From contig NZ_VLKE01000001.1 in NCBI RefSeq assembly GCF_007830265.1, positions 3,906,001-3,970,000 on the forward strand: a stretch of 64,000 bases of DNA, read 5' to 3'. The translations under genes were made by a program, and so were the position numbers. This document shows, one piece after another, positions 33,516 through 44,283 of the stretch; positions within the stretch are counted from its first letter, which is position 1; the number at the start of each line of letters is the position of its first letter. This DNA comes from Micromonospora olivasterospora. GTDB lineage: Bacteria; Actinomycetota; Actinomycetes; Mycobacteriales; Micromonosporaceae. The notes beneath the pieces are model-generated. The model was not told where the DNA came from. It was given only the letters and a program-made list of their open reading frames with translations, and made no database searches.

Positions 33516-36188
33516 TCAGCCCGTCGGCTCGCCGTCCTGGCCCGGCAACGACCGCAGCGCGGAGCGCAGCTCGGCCCGCCCGGCCACCCCCAACTTGCTG
33601 TAGACGCGTTGCAGGTGGTTCTCCACCGTCCGGCTGGACAGGAAGAGTCGCTCGGCGATGGCCCGGCTGGTCACCCCCTGGGCGGCGAGGCGGGCGATCT
33701 CCCACTCCCGCTCGGTCAGGGAGGGCTGGCCCAGCCGCAGCGCGGGGGTGACGACCTGGTCGCACCGGCCGAGCAGTTCGCCGAGGCGCTCGTGCGCGGC
33801 CGTGGCCGAGCTGGACCGGTCTCGGCGCAGCCGGTGCAACGCCGCCGCGGTCGCCTCGGCGGCGAACAACCGCAGGTCCAGCGCGGCGAAGTCGTCGGCC
33901 ACGGCGAGCAGGTCGTCGGCCGCGTCGGTGCCGGTGGCCCGGGCGTACCGGGCCAGCAGCGGGGGCAGCGGGCCGTCGACCCGCTCGGACAGCTCGGTCA
34001 GCCGCTGGGCGACCGTCCGACGGCCGCCGTCGACGCAGGTGGGGCCGACGGGGGCGGCGGCCTGGTCCAGTCGGACCAGGTCGTGCAGGACGAGCACCTC
34101 GTGACCGGCGAGCCCGTCCTCGCGGAGCCGGTCGGCCAGGGCGGCGAGGTGCTTGGCGGCGGCCGGCAGGTCCCCGGCGGCGAGCACGGCGCCGCGGGCC
34201 TGCTCCAGCCAGGGGTAGAGCACCGCCATCCCCGGCGCGTGTGTCCGGTCCGCCTCGGCCATCGCCTCCGCGGCGTGCGCGGCGTCACCGCGCAGCGCCG
34301 CCGCCTGGGCCCGTTCGGCCTGGGCCAGGCCCGCGTACACCCGGCTGGTGGCCAGCACCGCGCACGCGCCGAGGCTGGTCTTGAGCGCCGCGCCGCTCTG
34401 GCCGCGCAGCCGCGCCGCGTACGCCTGGAGGATGGCCAGGTAGCCGGTGCCGAGCCGGAAGTCACCCTCGCCCGCGAGGTCGGCGAACTCGTCGGCCACG
34501 ATCGCGTCGATGCCGGCCAGGTCGCCGCCGAGCGTGAGCCGGGTGCCCCGGGCCAGCTCCAGCGCCAACTGCAGATAGGGCATGTCCCCGCGCCAGCGGG
34601 CGGCCTCGGCCTGCACCTGCCGGATCGCGGCGGCGCTGCGGCTCAGCTGCCCCTGCGCGGCCTGGAGGTGGGCGAGCGTGCACCGGGCCAGCTCGCGGGC
34701 GGCCACCCCGGCGGCCGGCCGGTCCAGCACCGCCCGGGCCAGCCGCACCGCGTGGGTCGTGTCCAGCCGGTGCAGCCGCATGATCGCCTCGAAGGCGTTG
34801 ACGCGGGCCCGCTCGCTCGCGTCGGTCAGCTCCGCGCCCCGGGCCGCGATCTCGTCCACGGTGGACTCCTGGCTGAGCCCCCAGTAGCTGACCATGCCCC
34901 GGACCGTGAGCCACCGGGCGCGCCGCCCCGGCCCGGAGGCGTCCCCGGCCACGGCGTCCAGCATCGCCAGGGCCTCGTCCGGCCGGTCGGCGAACATCAG
35001 GATGGTGGCCAGCAGCTCCGCCGCGTCGAAACCGCCGTCGGCGTCCAGCGCCGCGCGGGCCAGCCGGGTCCCCAGCGGTACGTCGTACCGGGCGAACGCG
35101 TGCGCGGCGGCGTCGAGCAGCAGCGCCGGGTCCTGCGCGGTGCCGGAGTCGAGCCGCCACACCGCCACCCGCAGCAGGTCGCCGCGGCGGCGCTTGCCCA
35201 CCGCCTCCAGCAGCTCGGCGAGCCGGGCCTGCAACCGGCGGGTGCGGCTGACCGGGCAGCGGCGGCGCATCACCTCGCCGTAGAGCGGGTGGCCGAGCCG
35301 CACGTCGACCCGGCGGTCGTTGTGCTCCACCGCGATCAGCCCGCGCTCCTCGGCGGTCTCCACGTCGGTCGGCTCCACCGCCTGGTAAAGCAGGTGCAGG
35401 CCCAGCGGCTCGCCGAAGGCGACCAGCTCCAGCACCGCCCGCACGCCCGGGGTGAGCTGGCCGATCCGGGTGTCGATCAGGTCGGACAGGCTCGGGGCCA
35501 GCTCCAGGCCGCCGGTCCAGCGCCACACCCCGTACGCGCGGCTCAGCTCGTCGTTCGGGGCCGCCATCACCAGCTCGCGCAGCAGCAGGGGATTGCCGCC
35601 GGAGAGCCGCCACAGCCGCTCGGCGGACCGGCCGTCGACCGGCCCTCTCAGGATGGCCGCGAGCAGCCCGGTGGTGTCGGAGAGACCCAGCGGGCTCAGC
35701 TCCACCTGGTCCACCAGACCGTTGGTCCACAGGGCCCGGATCGGCAGCGGCAGCTGCTCGCCGTCGCGGAGCGTCCCGATCACCGTGGCGTTGTCGGCCC
35801 GGGCGATCAGGTGGACCAGCGCCGCCGACGGCGGGTCCAGCAGGTGCGAGTCGTCGACCGCCAGCACGATCCGCCGCCCGGCCGCCTGTTGCTGCAGCTG
35901 GTCCACCGCCCAGCGCAGCATCCCCGCCGGGGACAGCCCCTGCGGCTGCTCGGTGGGGAGGACCTGGATGAGGCCGCCGAAGGGCAGGGCCGCCGTGGTG
36001 GCGCTGGCGGCCACGGACCACACGGCGTACCGGTCGGTGGGCAGGGCGGCCAGGCACTCGCGCAGCAGCCGGCTCTTGCCCACGCCGGCCGAGCCGCTGT
36101 AGATGAGGCCCCGCCCCTCGACCCCGGTCGCCGCCGCCAGCAGACGGTCGAGCTCATCCCTGCGGCCGACGAACTCCCACCGACTCAT
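33516..36188 (-). CDS. LuxR-family large ATP-binding regulator (LAL)
   Basis: 890 residues. The N-terminus has FVGRRDELDRLLAAA and a Walker A loop SGSAGVGKS (31-39); VLAVDDSHLLDPPSAALVHL is the Walker B region of the AAA_16 domain. A long helical TPR-like section follows, and the last ~65 residues are a LuxR helix-turn-helix (LTEREWEIARLAAQGVTSRA ... RTVENHLQRVYSKLGV). Such regulators activate antibiotic or catabolic genes. TATGCT sits six bases before ATG 36188, favouring it over GTG 36233. It diverges from the gene at 36389 and ends 16 bp from pncB. Its target is not evident. Confidence 0.9.
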   Translation of the reverse strand: MSRWEFVGRRDELDRLLAAATGVEGRGLIYSGSAGVGKSRLLRECLAALPTDRYAVWSVAASATTAALPFGGLIQVLPTEQPQGLSPAGMLRWAVDQLQQQAAGRRIVLAVDDSHLLDPPSAALVHLIARADNATVIGTLRDGEQLPLPIRALWTNGLVDQVELSPLGLSDTTGLLAAILRGPVDGRSAERLWRLSGGNPLLLRELVMAAPNDELSRAYGVWRWTGGLELAPSLSDLIDTRIGQLTPGVRAVLELVAFGEPLGLHLLYQAVEPTDVETAEERGLIAVEHNDRRVDVRLGHPLYGEVMRRRCPVSRTRRLQARLAELLEAVGKRRRGDLLRVAVWRLDSGTAQDPALLLDAAAHAFARYDVPLGTRLARAALDADGGFDAAELLATILMFADRPDEALAMLDAVAGDASGPGRRARWLTVRGMVSYWGLSQESTVDEIAARGAELTDASERARVNAFEAIMRLHRLDTTHAVRLARAVLDRPAAGVAARELARCTLAHLQAAQGQLSRSAAAIRQVQAEAARWRGDMPYLQLALELARGTRLTLGGDLAGIDAIVADEFADLAGEGDFRLGTGYLAILQAYAARLRGQSGAALKTSLGACAVLATSRVYAGLAQAERAQAAALRGDAAHAAEAMAEADRTHAPGMAVLYPWLEQARGAVLAAGDLPAAAKHLAALADRLREDGLAGHEVLVLHDLVRLDQAAAPVGPTCVDGGRRTVAQRLTELSERVDGPLPPLLARYARATGTDAADDLLAVADDFAALDLRLFAAEATAAALHRLRRDRSSSATAAHERLGELLGRCDQVVTPALRLGQPSLTEREWEIARLAAQGVTSRAIAERLFLSSRTVENHLQRVYSKLGVAGRAELRSALRSLPGQDGEPTG

Positions 36189-36388
36189 CGGAGCAGCATA
36201 TCGATGCGGATACGTCCGCGTACGTACCGTCACCGTGGCGGAAATTGAGTAACCTCGTGACTACCCCTGAGTACCGGAGTGCCCTGTCGCCGACGGCGTC
36301 CGCCCGTACTCTTCCGGCATCCGGCTGTCTCGGCCGGAGAAGCCACGCGGCCGGGTCCGAGCGCGGCCGCCTCACCGGGAGGCACCTG

Positions 36389-38049
36389 ATGAAGCCGGGC
36401 CCTCTCCCCGGGGTCGACGTGCCCGACCACGCCGGCGGTGGTCCGTTCGGCCCGCCGCGGTGCGCTCCGCTGCCGACCCGGCTCGGGTTGGCCGAGCCCC
36501 GGCCGGACGAGCCGCTGGCCGTGGTCGCCGCCGGTCCGGCCGGCGCCGCCCGCCGCGACGTGCTCGCCGCGCTGCTGCGTCTCGCCCCGGACATGCTGGC
36601 CGTCCCTGCGGGGAGCTGGCTGGTGGTCGACCACGCCCGCGCGGCGACCCGCGCCGCCTACGTGCCGGGCTACCGCGAGCCGCACAGCTACGCCCCGGAC
36701 GGGTCGGCCGCCGGTCCGGCGCTGGCCCGGCCGCCGCGCCGGGTGGAGCTGAGCGTCGCCGAGCCGCTGCTGCGGCACTTCACCCTGGTCGACACGCCGG
36801 ACAGCGAGACCCTCGGCGCCGCCGGTGGGCAGATCCTGCGCGACGCCGTCGGCCGGGGCGGGGCGCTGCTGTTCGTGATCGCCGCCGACCAGGCGTTCAC
36901 CGCCGCCGAGCTGCACCTGCTGGCGGAGGTCGCCCGCACCCGGGTAGAGGTCTGCTTCGTCGTCACGCCGGGCGGCTCGGGCTGGGCGCCGCCGTCCGAC
37001 AAGGTGCCGCCCGCCGGGGCCGACCCGGCGGAGCCGGAGGGTCGGGTGATCCGTGGCCGCCGGGGCCGGGCGAGGCAGGCCGGCGCCAGCGCCGCCGGCG
37101 AGGCGGGGCGGGGCCCTGCGCCGGCCTCGCCCGGGAGCCCCGGCGCCCCGGTGGATCCGGGGTCGACCGTCGACCAGACCGAGGTGGTCGTCGCGGCACA
37201 CCGCGCGGCGCTGCTCTCCGCCGTGCCCGGGCTGGCCGGGGCGCGGTGGTACCCGGCGCGGCCCGAGGAGATCGATGCGCTGCGCCGGTCCCTGGTGGGC
37301 TGGGCCGCCGAGGAGGGGCTGCGCCGGTCCAGCGCCCAGCCGCCCGTGCTGCCGGGCACGCACGGCCGGGTGTCGGTGCTGCCCGGCCCGGACTCGACCG
37401 AGTGGTCCGAGCAGCTCGACCGTCAGGCGCGCGCCTGCGCCCAGCGGATCCGCGAGCACCTCGCCCTGGAGCTGGCCAACATCCACCTGCGGGTGGTCCA
37501 GGAGATCGTCTCCGGCGTCGGCTGCGCGGGCCTGCCGCAGCTGCTGGACCGGGAGATGGAGGCGCTCGCCCTGCTCGCCACCGACCGGTGCGACCGGGCG
37601 GTGCGGGCGATCCTGGACGACGCCGCGGCCCGGGTCTTCGGCGCGCCGGTCGCGGACGGGGTGCGGCGGCGGATCGCCGACGCCGTGCGCTTCGGGCTCG
37701 CCGACCACCTGGCCGGGCGGGATCTGGACCGGGTGCTGCTGGTCACCAGCACCGCCGGGGTGGCCGAGCTGACCGGCGCGGGCGCCGTCGACTCCGTCTC
37801 CGGCTACCCGGGGCGGCGCGCGCCGAGGTGCTGCCGCCCGTGGCCGTGGCGCTCTCCGGCGGGTGCTGGCAGCACTGGCGTACGCCGGGCAACGACGACC
37901 CGGGCGGCGCGCGCTCCTGGGCGCAGCGGGCGCTGCGGGAGGTCGAGTTGGAGCTCACCCGGGAGGTTTCCCGGCGGTTCGAGGTGATCCGCCTCTCGCT
38001 CGGCGCGGTGCTCTCCGATGCGGTCGACCACGGCATCCTGCTGGCCTGA
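36389..38049 (+). CDS. Degenerate GTPase-like protein, frameshifted near the end
   Basis: ATG 36389 has GGGAGG 6 bases upstream. The N-terminal [21 protein letters not shown] stands where a P-loop would be but lacks GK(S/T), and [14 protein letters not shown] resembles the G3 DxxG of dynamin-like and Era-like GTPases with the Gly replaced. The rest is helical, with a long loop at ~235-280. At about 37807-37810 a base is missing from a C run: the other frame continues [19 protein letters not shown] and ends with [20 protein letters not shown] at 38049. It is probably one ~553-residue protein with a sequencing gap. It diverges from the LuxR-type regulator. Function unknown. Confidence 0.6.
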
Positions 38050-38176
38050 GGCGCTGCCGGCCGTCCCGGCGGCCGGCCTCGGCCGGGAAACCGCCGCGGC
38101 GGCGCCCGGCGCGGATCCGGGTCGGTCCGGCGCTCCGGTTCATCGCCGCGGCGCGACCGGTGGCACGATGGGGGGC

Positions 38177-38467
38177 ATGGCGGCTCCGCAGGTTGCGCCG
38201 GTCGAGACGCCGGACACCGAAGAGGTGCCGGTCTCCGACCGGCCGTGGGTGACGATCGTGTGGGACGACCCGGTCAACCTGATGTCGTACGTGACCTGGG
38301 TCTTCCAGAAGCTCTTCGGTTACAGCCGGGAGAGGGCGGAGAAGCTGATGCTGGACGTGCACCACAAGGGGCGGGCGGTGGTCTCCGGCGGCGCCCGGGA
38401 ACGGATGGAGCACGATGCGGCGCAGCTGCACGCGTACGGACTGTGGGCCACGGTGGAGCGGTCGTGA
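38177..38467 (+). CDS. clpS: ClpS adaptor
   Basis: 96 residues. [22 protein letters not shown] is the N-degron-binding segment (NDP-like DDPVN and M.YV), followed by [21 protein letters not shown] sequence (here [10 protein letters not shown]) and [20 protein letters not shown]. ClpS presents proteins with destabilising N-termini to the ClpC/ClpP protease. ATG 38177 is chosen; ATG 38168 is also in frame. Its stop overlaps the start of the next gene (GTGA). Same order as Rv1331 in M. tuberculosis. Confidence 0.95.
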   Translation: MAAPQVAPVETPDTEEVPVSDRPWVTIVWDDPVNLMSYVTWVFQKLFGYSRERAEKLMLDVHHKGRAVVSGGARERMEHDAAQLHAYGLWATVERS

Positions 38468-38961
38468 GCATGTTCCACCGCCACGGCGACCGGTACGTGG
38501 TCGCCCTCGCCGTGGACGAGGTCCGCGTGCTGCGCAAGGTGGCCTCCGAGGTCGTGGGCCTGCTCACCGACGGCTTCGACCACTCCGACCCGGTGGTCGG
38601 CCGGCTCTTCCCGGAGGCGTACCCCGACGACGCGCCCGACACCGCGGAGTTCCGCCGCTACACCGAGGGCGACCTGAAGACGGGCAAGATCGACCAGGCG
38701 GGCGCGGTCCTCGCCGCGCTGCCCGAGTCCAGCGGCGAGGTGGCGCTCGACGCCGAGGCGGCCGAGGCCTGGCTGCGGGCGCTCAACGACGCGCGGCTGG
38801 CGATGGGCGTCCGGCTGGAGATCAAGGACGGCACGGACCTGGGCGCGGAGCTGGACGCGGCGGTGGCCGCGGATCCGTCGTCGAGCCGGGTGTTCCAGCT
38901 ATCGGTATACGCCTATCTCGGGTACCTCCAGGAGTCCCTACTCAACGCCATGGTCGACTGA
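38464..38961 (+). CDS. DUF2017 protein
   Basis: 165 residues from GTG 38464, overlapping the clpS stop. The sequence [18 protein letters not shown] ... [20 protein letters not shown] ... [19 protein letters not shown] ... [18 protein letters not shown] matches the actinobacterial DUF2017 family, always downstream of clpS. The tight coupling suggests a role in ClpS-dependent proteolysis, which is inference. All-helical with no signal peptide. Confidence 0.88.
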   Translation: MSMFHRHGDRYVVALAVDEVRVLRKVASEVVGLLTDGFDHSDPVVGRLFPEAYPDDAPDTAEFRRYTEGDLKTGKIDQAGAVLAALPESSGEVALDAEAAEAWLRALNDARLAMGVRLEIKDGTDLGAELDAAVAADPSSSRVFQLSVYAYLGYLQESLLNAMVD

Positions 38962-39013
38962 GCGTGACCGCTGCCACTTCGGGTGACGGCCAACAGGCGT
39001 TAGGCTGGACGGC

Positions 39014-39502
39014 GTGCTGAGCATCGACCGGTCGATTGTTGACGTGATCGTCGCCCACGCGCGTCGCGACCACCCGGATGAGGCGTGCGGCGTGGTCGCC
39101 GGCCCCGCCGGCAGCGACACCCCGACCCGGCACATCCCGATGGAGAACGCCGCCCGCTCCATGACCTTCTACGAGTTCGACTCGATGGAGCACCTGCGGG
39201 TGTGGCGGGAGATGGACGACCGCGACGAGGAGCCGGTCGTCATCTACCACTCGCACACCGCGACCGAGGCGTACCCCTCCCGCACGGACATCTCCTTCGC
39301 CGGCGAGCCCAACGCGCACTACCTGCTCGTCTCCACCCGGGAGCCCGACACCGAGGAGATCCGTTCCTACCGGATCGTCGACGGTGTGGTGACCGAGGAG
39401 CCGGTCCGGATCGTGGACGCCAACGTGGACCCGCACGCCGTCCAGTCCTACATGTTCGGGCAGAGCCCGGCGACGGTCGACTACGAGTGTTCCGACCGCT
39501 GA
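39014..39502 (+). CDS. mec: JAMM metalloprotease (Mec type)
   Basis: 162 residues. The JAMM zinc motif is complete: DEACGVVAG provides the upstream Glu, and VVIYHSHTATEAYPSRTD is HxH-x7-S-x2-D. In M. tuberculosis Mec cuts the thioester-derived adduct between the carrier CysO and newly made cysteine. Here it precedes cysO and cysM in the same order. GTG 39014 follows TAGGCT (39001-39006) by seven bases, so the transcript is probably leaderless. Confidence 0.92.
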   Translation: MLSIDRSIVDVIVAHARRDHPDEACGVVAGPAGSDTPTRHIPMENAARSMTFYEFDSMEHLRVWREMDDRDEEPVVIYHSHTATEAYPSRTDISFAGEPNAHYLLVSTREPDTEEIRSYRIVDGVVTEEPVRIVDANVDPHAVQSYMFGQSPATVDYECSDR

Positions 39503-39576
39503 CATCCGCAGCGCCGAAACATCCTTCTTCCCCCCGTCACCGTGCGACCGCACACCCGAACAAGGAGTACGACACC

Positions 39577-40835
<1,259 letters not shown>

Positions 40836-40910
40836 CGACATCGACGGGTCGTGGCCGGTGACGGCTGCGGCCCGTCGCGTCCGCTCCGGCCCGGTGCGCT
40901 CGGCGCGGGT

Positions 40911-40924
40911 GTCACCTTGGTGAC
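40911..40924. promoter_or_regulatory. Short palindrome GTCACC-TT-GGTGAC
   Basis: A perfect 6+6 inverted repeat in the 222-bp gap between cysM and the MBL gene. A promoter-like TTGCTC-N15-TAGGCT follows at about 40945-40971. It could bind a dimeric regulator or form a small terminator stem; the rest of the gap shows nothing else. Confidence 0.3.
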
Positions 40925-41057
40925 AACTTTCACGAGATGATTCTTGCTCCGCTGTGCGCCAGCGTAGGCTGCGCAGCGTGGCGTACGCGTCGGTGGAGAT
41001 CATTCCCGGGGTGCAGGCCGACGTGACGACTACCATACGTTACAGCGGGACGACCTG

Positions 41058-41804
41058 ATGCGACTGACCGTCCTGGGCTGCGCCGGTAGCTTCCCCGGCC
41101 CCGAGTCTCCGTGTTCGGCCTATCTGGTCGAGGCCGAGGGCTTCCGGCTTCTGATCGATTTCGGTCCCGGCGCCCTGTCCACCCTCCAGCGGTACGCCGG
41201 GCTGCACGCCCCGGACGCCATCCTGCTGACCCACCTGCACTGCGACCACATGCTCGACGCCGTGTCGTACGTCGTGGTGCGCAGGTACGCCCCGGACGGC
41301 CCGTACCCGCCCCTGCCCGTGTACGCGCCCCCCGGCGCGCCGGACCGGCTCGCCGCCGCGTACGGGCAGGAGGGCAGCACGGTCGAGGACGTGTACCAGT
41401 TCTACGGCCTGCAGCCCGGCACCTTTCCGATCGGCCCGTTCACGGTCACCGTGGACCGGATGAACCATCCGATCGAGACGTACGGGGTGCGGCTGGAGCA
41501 CGACGGCCGGGTGCTCTGCTACTCCGCCGACACGGCGCCCTGCGAGGCGCTGCTGCGGCTGGCCCAGGGCGCCGACGTCTTCCTCTGCGAGGCCAGCTAT
41601 CTCGACGGGGTGGAGAACCCGCCGGACCTGCACCTGACCGGCCGGGAGGCCGGCGAGGCGGCCACCAAGGCGGGAGTCGGGCGGCTGTTGCTGACCCACC
41701 TGGTGGCCGCGTGGGGCAGCGAGGCGATGACCGTGGAGGCGGCCGGAGCGGCGTTCGCCGGCCCAGTCGAGGTGGTTCGCCCGGGCGCCGCGTACGACGT
41801 CTGA
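41058..41804 (+). CDS. RNase Z-like metallo-beta-lactamase-fold hydrolase
   Basis: 248 residues. VLGCAGSFPGPESPCSAYLVE opens the fold, ILLTHLHCDHMLDA is the HxHxDH zinc motif, VDRMNHPIETYGVRLE and LCYSADTAPCEALLRLA give further ligands, and LLLTHL near the end the last His. It corresponds by position to Rv1339 in M. tuberculosis, reported as an atypical cyclic nucleotide phosphodiesterase; that function is inferred from synteny here. murI and the rhomboid gene that accompany it in M. tuberculosis are absent. Confidence 0.88.
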   Translation: MRLTVLGCAGSFPGPESPCSAYLVEAEGFRLLIDFGPGALSTLQRYAGLHAPDAILLTHLHCDHMLDAVSYVVVRRYAPDGPYPPLPVYAPPGAPDRLAAAYGQEGSTVEDVYQFYGLQPGTFPIGPFTVTVDRMNHPIETYGVRLEHDGRVLCYSADTAPCEALLRLAQGADVFLCEASYLDGVENPPDLHLTGREAGEAATKAGVGRLLLTHLVAAWGSEAMTVEAAGAAFAGPVEVVRPGAAYDV

Positions 41805-41904
41805 GCACTGCTCCGACGACGCGTCGCGGGCGCCGGACACGCCGTGAACCGGGCCCGGGGGAACCCCGGAGCGATGCGATCATCGGACCGCATAGGGTGC
41901 AGGC

Positions 41905-42630
41905 ATGGCGCGACCTGACGGGCGGCGGCCCGACCAACTCCGACCGGTGACGCTGACCCGGGGCTGGAGCACCCACCCGGAGGGCTCCGTGCTCGTCGAG
42001 TTCGGCGGGACGCGGGTGCTCTGCACGGCCAGCGTCACCGAGGGGGTGCCCCGCTGGCGCAAGGGCTCCGGGCTCGGCTGGGTCACCGCCGAGTACGCGA
42101 TGCTGCCCCGGGCCACGAACACCCGCTCCGACCGGGAGAGCGTCAAGGGCCGGGTCGGCGGGCGTACGCACGAGATCTCCCGACTGATCGGGCGCAGCCT
42201 GCGGGCCAGCGTCGACCTCAAGGCCCTCGGCGAGAACTCGATCGTGCTCGACTGCGACGTGCTCCAGGCCGACGGCGGCACCCGTACGGCGGCCATCACC
42301 GGCGCGTACGTGGCGCTGCACGACGCGGTGACCTGGCTGGCCGAGCGCAAGGCGTTGGCCGGCAAGGTGGAGAGGGTGATGCACCGGTCGGTCGCCGCGG
42401 TGAGCGTCGGCGTCATCGCCGGCGAGCCGCGCCTCGATCTCTGCTACGAAGAGGACGTGGTGGCCGAGGTGGACATGAACGTGGTCTGCACCGGCACCGG
42501 CGACTTCGTCGAGGTGCAGGGGACGGGGGAGTCCGGCGTCTTCGCCCGGGACCGGCTCGACGCCCTGCTCGACCTGGCCGTCGCCGGCTGCGCGGAACTG
42601 GCCGAAGCCCAGCGGAAGGCTCTTTCGTGA
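41905..42630 (+). CDS. rph: Ribonuclease PH
   Basis: 241 residues with the RNase PH signature: [49 protein letters not shown] (phosphate-binding Arg), [20 protein letters not shown] and [26 protein letters not shown]. It trims tRNA 3' ends phosphorolytically. ATG 41905 lies six bases after TAGGGT (41893-41898), a leaderless start. Its TGA overlaps the GTG of the first repeat mini-ORF, which leads to rdgB. Confidence 0.96.
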   Translation: MARPDGRRPDQLRPVTLTRGWSTHPEGSVLVEFGGTRVLCTASVTEGVPRWRKGSGLGWVTAEYAMLPRATNTRSDRESVKGRVGGRTHEISRLIGRSLRASVDLKALGENSIVLDCDVLQADGGTRTAAITGAYVALHDAVTWLAERKALAGKVERVMHRSVAAVSVGVIAGEPRLDLCYEEDVVAEVDMNVVCTGTGDFVEVQGTGESGVFARDRLDALLDLAVAGCAELAEAQRKALS

Positions 42631-42854
42631 GCGCGAGGAGTGAGCTTGCGAGCCCCGCAGTCGCGAACAGAGGCGGAACAGTATGAGCGCGAGGAGTGAG
42701 CTTGCGAGCCCCGCAGTCGCGAACAGAGGCGGAACAGTATGAGCGCGAGGAGTGAGCTTGCGAGCCCCGCAGTCGCGAACAGAGGCGGAACAGTATGAGC
42801 GCGAGGAGTGAGCTTGCGAGCCCCGCAGTCGCGAACAGAGGCGGAACAGCATGA
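42627..42854 (+). repeat. Tandem 56-bp repeat encoding four chained mini-ORFs
   Basis: Four near-identical 56-base units between rph and rdgB. Each encodes the 19-residue peptide [19 protein letters not shown] (first start GTG 42627, then ATG 42683, 42739, 42795). Each stop overlaps the next start as ATGA, the first start overlaps the rph stop as GTGA, and the last stop (42852-42854) overlaps the rdgB ATG at 42851. Each unit carries two ribosome-binding-like stretches (GAGGAG and AGAGGCGGA). A related array is at 45483-45683. No unique spacers, so not CRISPR. Confidence 0.9.
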
Positions 42855-43468
42855 ACAAGGTCCTGCTCGCCACCCGTAACCGCAAGAAGCTCATCGAGCT
42901 GCAGCGGATCCTCGATGGCGCGCTCGGCGTGCACCGGATCGCCCTGCTCGGTCTCGACGATGTCGAGCAGTACCCGGAGCTGCCGGAGACGGGCCTGACC
43001 TTCGGCGAGAACGCGCTCATCAAGGCGCGGGAGGGCTGCCGGCGTACGGGCCTGCCGACCATCGCCGACGACTCCGGCATCGCGGTCGACGCGCTCAACG
43101 GCATGCCGGGGGTGTTCAGCGCCCGCTGGGCCGGCCGGCACGGCGACGACCAGGCCAACCTCCAGCTCGTGCTGGACCAGATCGCCGACGTGCCGGACGA
43201 GCACCGGGGCGCCGCCTTCGTCTGCACGGTGGCGCTGGTGCTGCCGAACGGCAAGGAGCACCTGGTCGACGGCCGCCAGGCCGGCCGGGTGCTGCGCGCC
43301 CCGCGCGGCGAGGGCGGTTTCGGGTACGACCCGATCTTCCTCGGTGACGGGCAGGACCGGACCAACGCGGAGCTGACCCCGGAGGAGAAGGACGCGGTCA
43401 GCCACCGCGGCAAGGCGCTGCGCGAGCTGGCCAAGCTGGTCGCGAAGGTCCTCCCCCCGGCGCCCTGA
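42851..43468 (+). CDS. rdgB: dITP/XTP pyrophosphatase (RdgB/HAM1)
   Basis: 205 residues. LLATRNRKKLIELQRIL, ETGLTFGENALIKAREG, LPTIADDSGIAVDALNG, PGVFSARWAG and GEGGFGYDPIF are the standard HAM1 motifs; the enzyme hydrolyses deaminated purine nucleoside triphosphates. The ATG is preceded by AGAGGCGGAACAGC, which belongs to the fourth repeat unit, so translation initiation of rdgB depends on the repeat. rph followed by rdgB is the M. tuberculosis order too (Rv1340-Rv1341). Confidence 0.96.
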   Translation: MNKVLLATRNRKKLIELQRILDGALGVHRIALLGLDDVEQYPELPETGLTFGENALIKAREGCRRTGLPTIADDSGIAVDALNGMPGVFSARWAGRHGDDQANLQLVLDQIADVPDEHRGAAFVCTVALVLPNGKEHLVDGRQAGRVLRAPRGEGGFGYDPIFLGDGQDRTNAELTPEEKDAVSHRGKALRELAKLVAKVLPPAP

Positions 43469-43569
43469 TTTCCGCCCCGTGTCCCGGGCGGCCCCGGCCG
43501 CCTGCGGCGCGCAGCGCATCGAGTACGCCTCCTGCACGGCGTGCGCCAGGTCGTGGCGGTGCGGGTCCA

Positions 43570-44252
43570 TCACGTGCCGCGGGCGACAGCGAGCACGTCG
43601 GCGGGGGAGGGCGGTGGTACCCGGCCCGAGCCCCCGTGGTCGGCGAGCAGCCGGGTCGGGGTGCACCCGTGCACGGCCCGGCAGGCGTCGTTCTCGGCGG
43701 GCTGCTCGGACAGGCGGACGTGCAGCGGCGCGCCCCGCCGGTCGGCCCAGCCTGCGACCGTGGCCAACTGCTCTGCCGGCACCGCGCGGACCGAGTGGAC
43801 CGCCGCGCCGACGAGCGCGTGCGGGCCGTCGGGGGCGAACGCGGCCACCCGCTCGGCCCAGCGCAGCGCGTCGCCGTCGCCGAAGCGCCGCTGCGGGCCG
43901 GCCAGCGGCGCGCCGTCCACGGTGGCCGTCAGGCAGCAGGTGTCCAGCAGGGTGATCCGGACGCCGGCCTGCGCGGCGGCCTCGACGAGCGCCGCCCCCA
44001 TCGCGTTGGCGTCGCCGTACGGGGTGCCCTCGGGGCCGTGGTGCAGGTAGTGGAACTCGCCGACGCAGGTGATGCCGGCCAGCGCCCTCTCGGCGTACGC
44101 GGCCCGGGCCAGGGCCAGGTCGGGGCGCCGCCCCGGCGCAGCGGTGTGACGCCGGTGATCCGGCCGTCTTCGGCCTCGATCAGCACCTCGGGCGTCGGCT
44201 CGGGCCGGTCGGGCAGCCAGGCGTGCTCGGCCAGCCAGCGGGTGGCGGTCAC
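43570..44252 (-). pseudogene. hutF: Formimidoylglutamate deiminase, two segments missing
   Basis: GTG 44252 starts TATRWLAEHAWLPDRP ... VLIEAEDGRITGVTPL, a HutF N-terminus. A jump and frame change then lead to LARAAYAERALAGITCVGEF, FHYLHHGPEGTPYGDANAMG, LLDTCCLTATVDGAPL and LHVRLSEQPAENDACR. The segment with the HxH metal ligands (expected NAHSHAFHR) is missing, and after RLLADHG the C-terminal ~170 residues are replaced by a short tail ending at 43570. The product cannot be active. It belongs with hutU and the amidohydrolase as remains of a histidine-utilisation cluster. Confidence 0.75.
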
Positions 44253-44283
44253 CGTGCCCACCCCCGGTGGAGCGGCGGATCGG

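Noticed and set aside
42627..42854. CRISPR array from the 56-bp repeats
   Set aside because: Units are head-to-tail without unique spacers; better explained as chained mini-ORFs.
43480..43570. Short reverse frame after hutF beginning MDPHRHDLAHAVQEAYS
   Set aside because: Runs on into the antisense of rdgB with no stop or domain; probably debris of the deletion.
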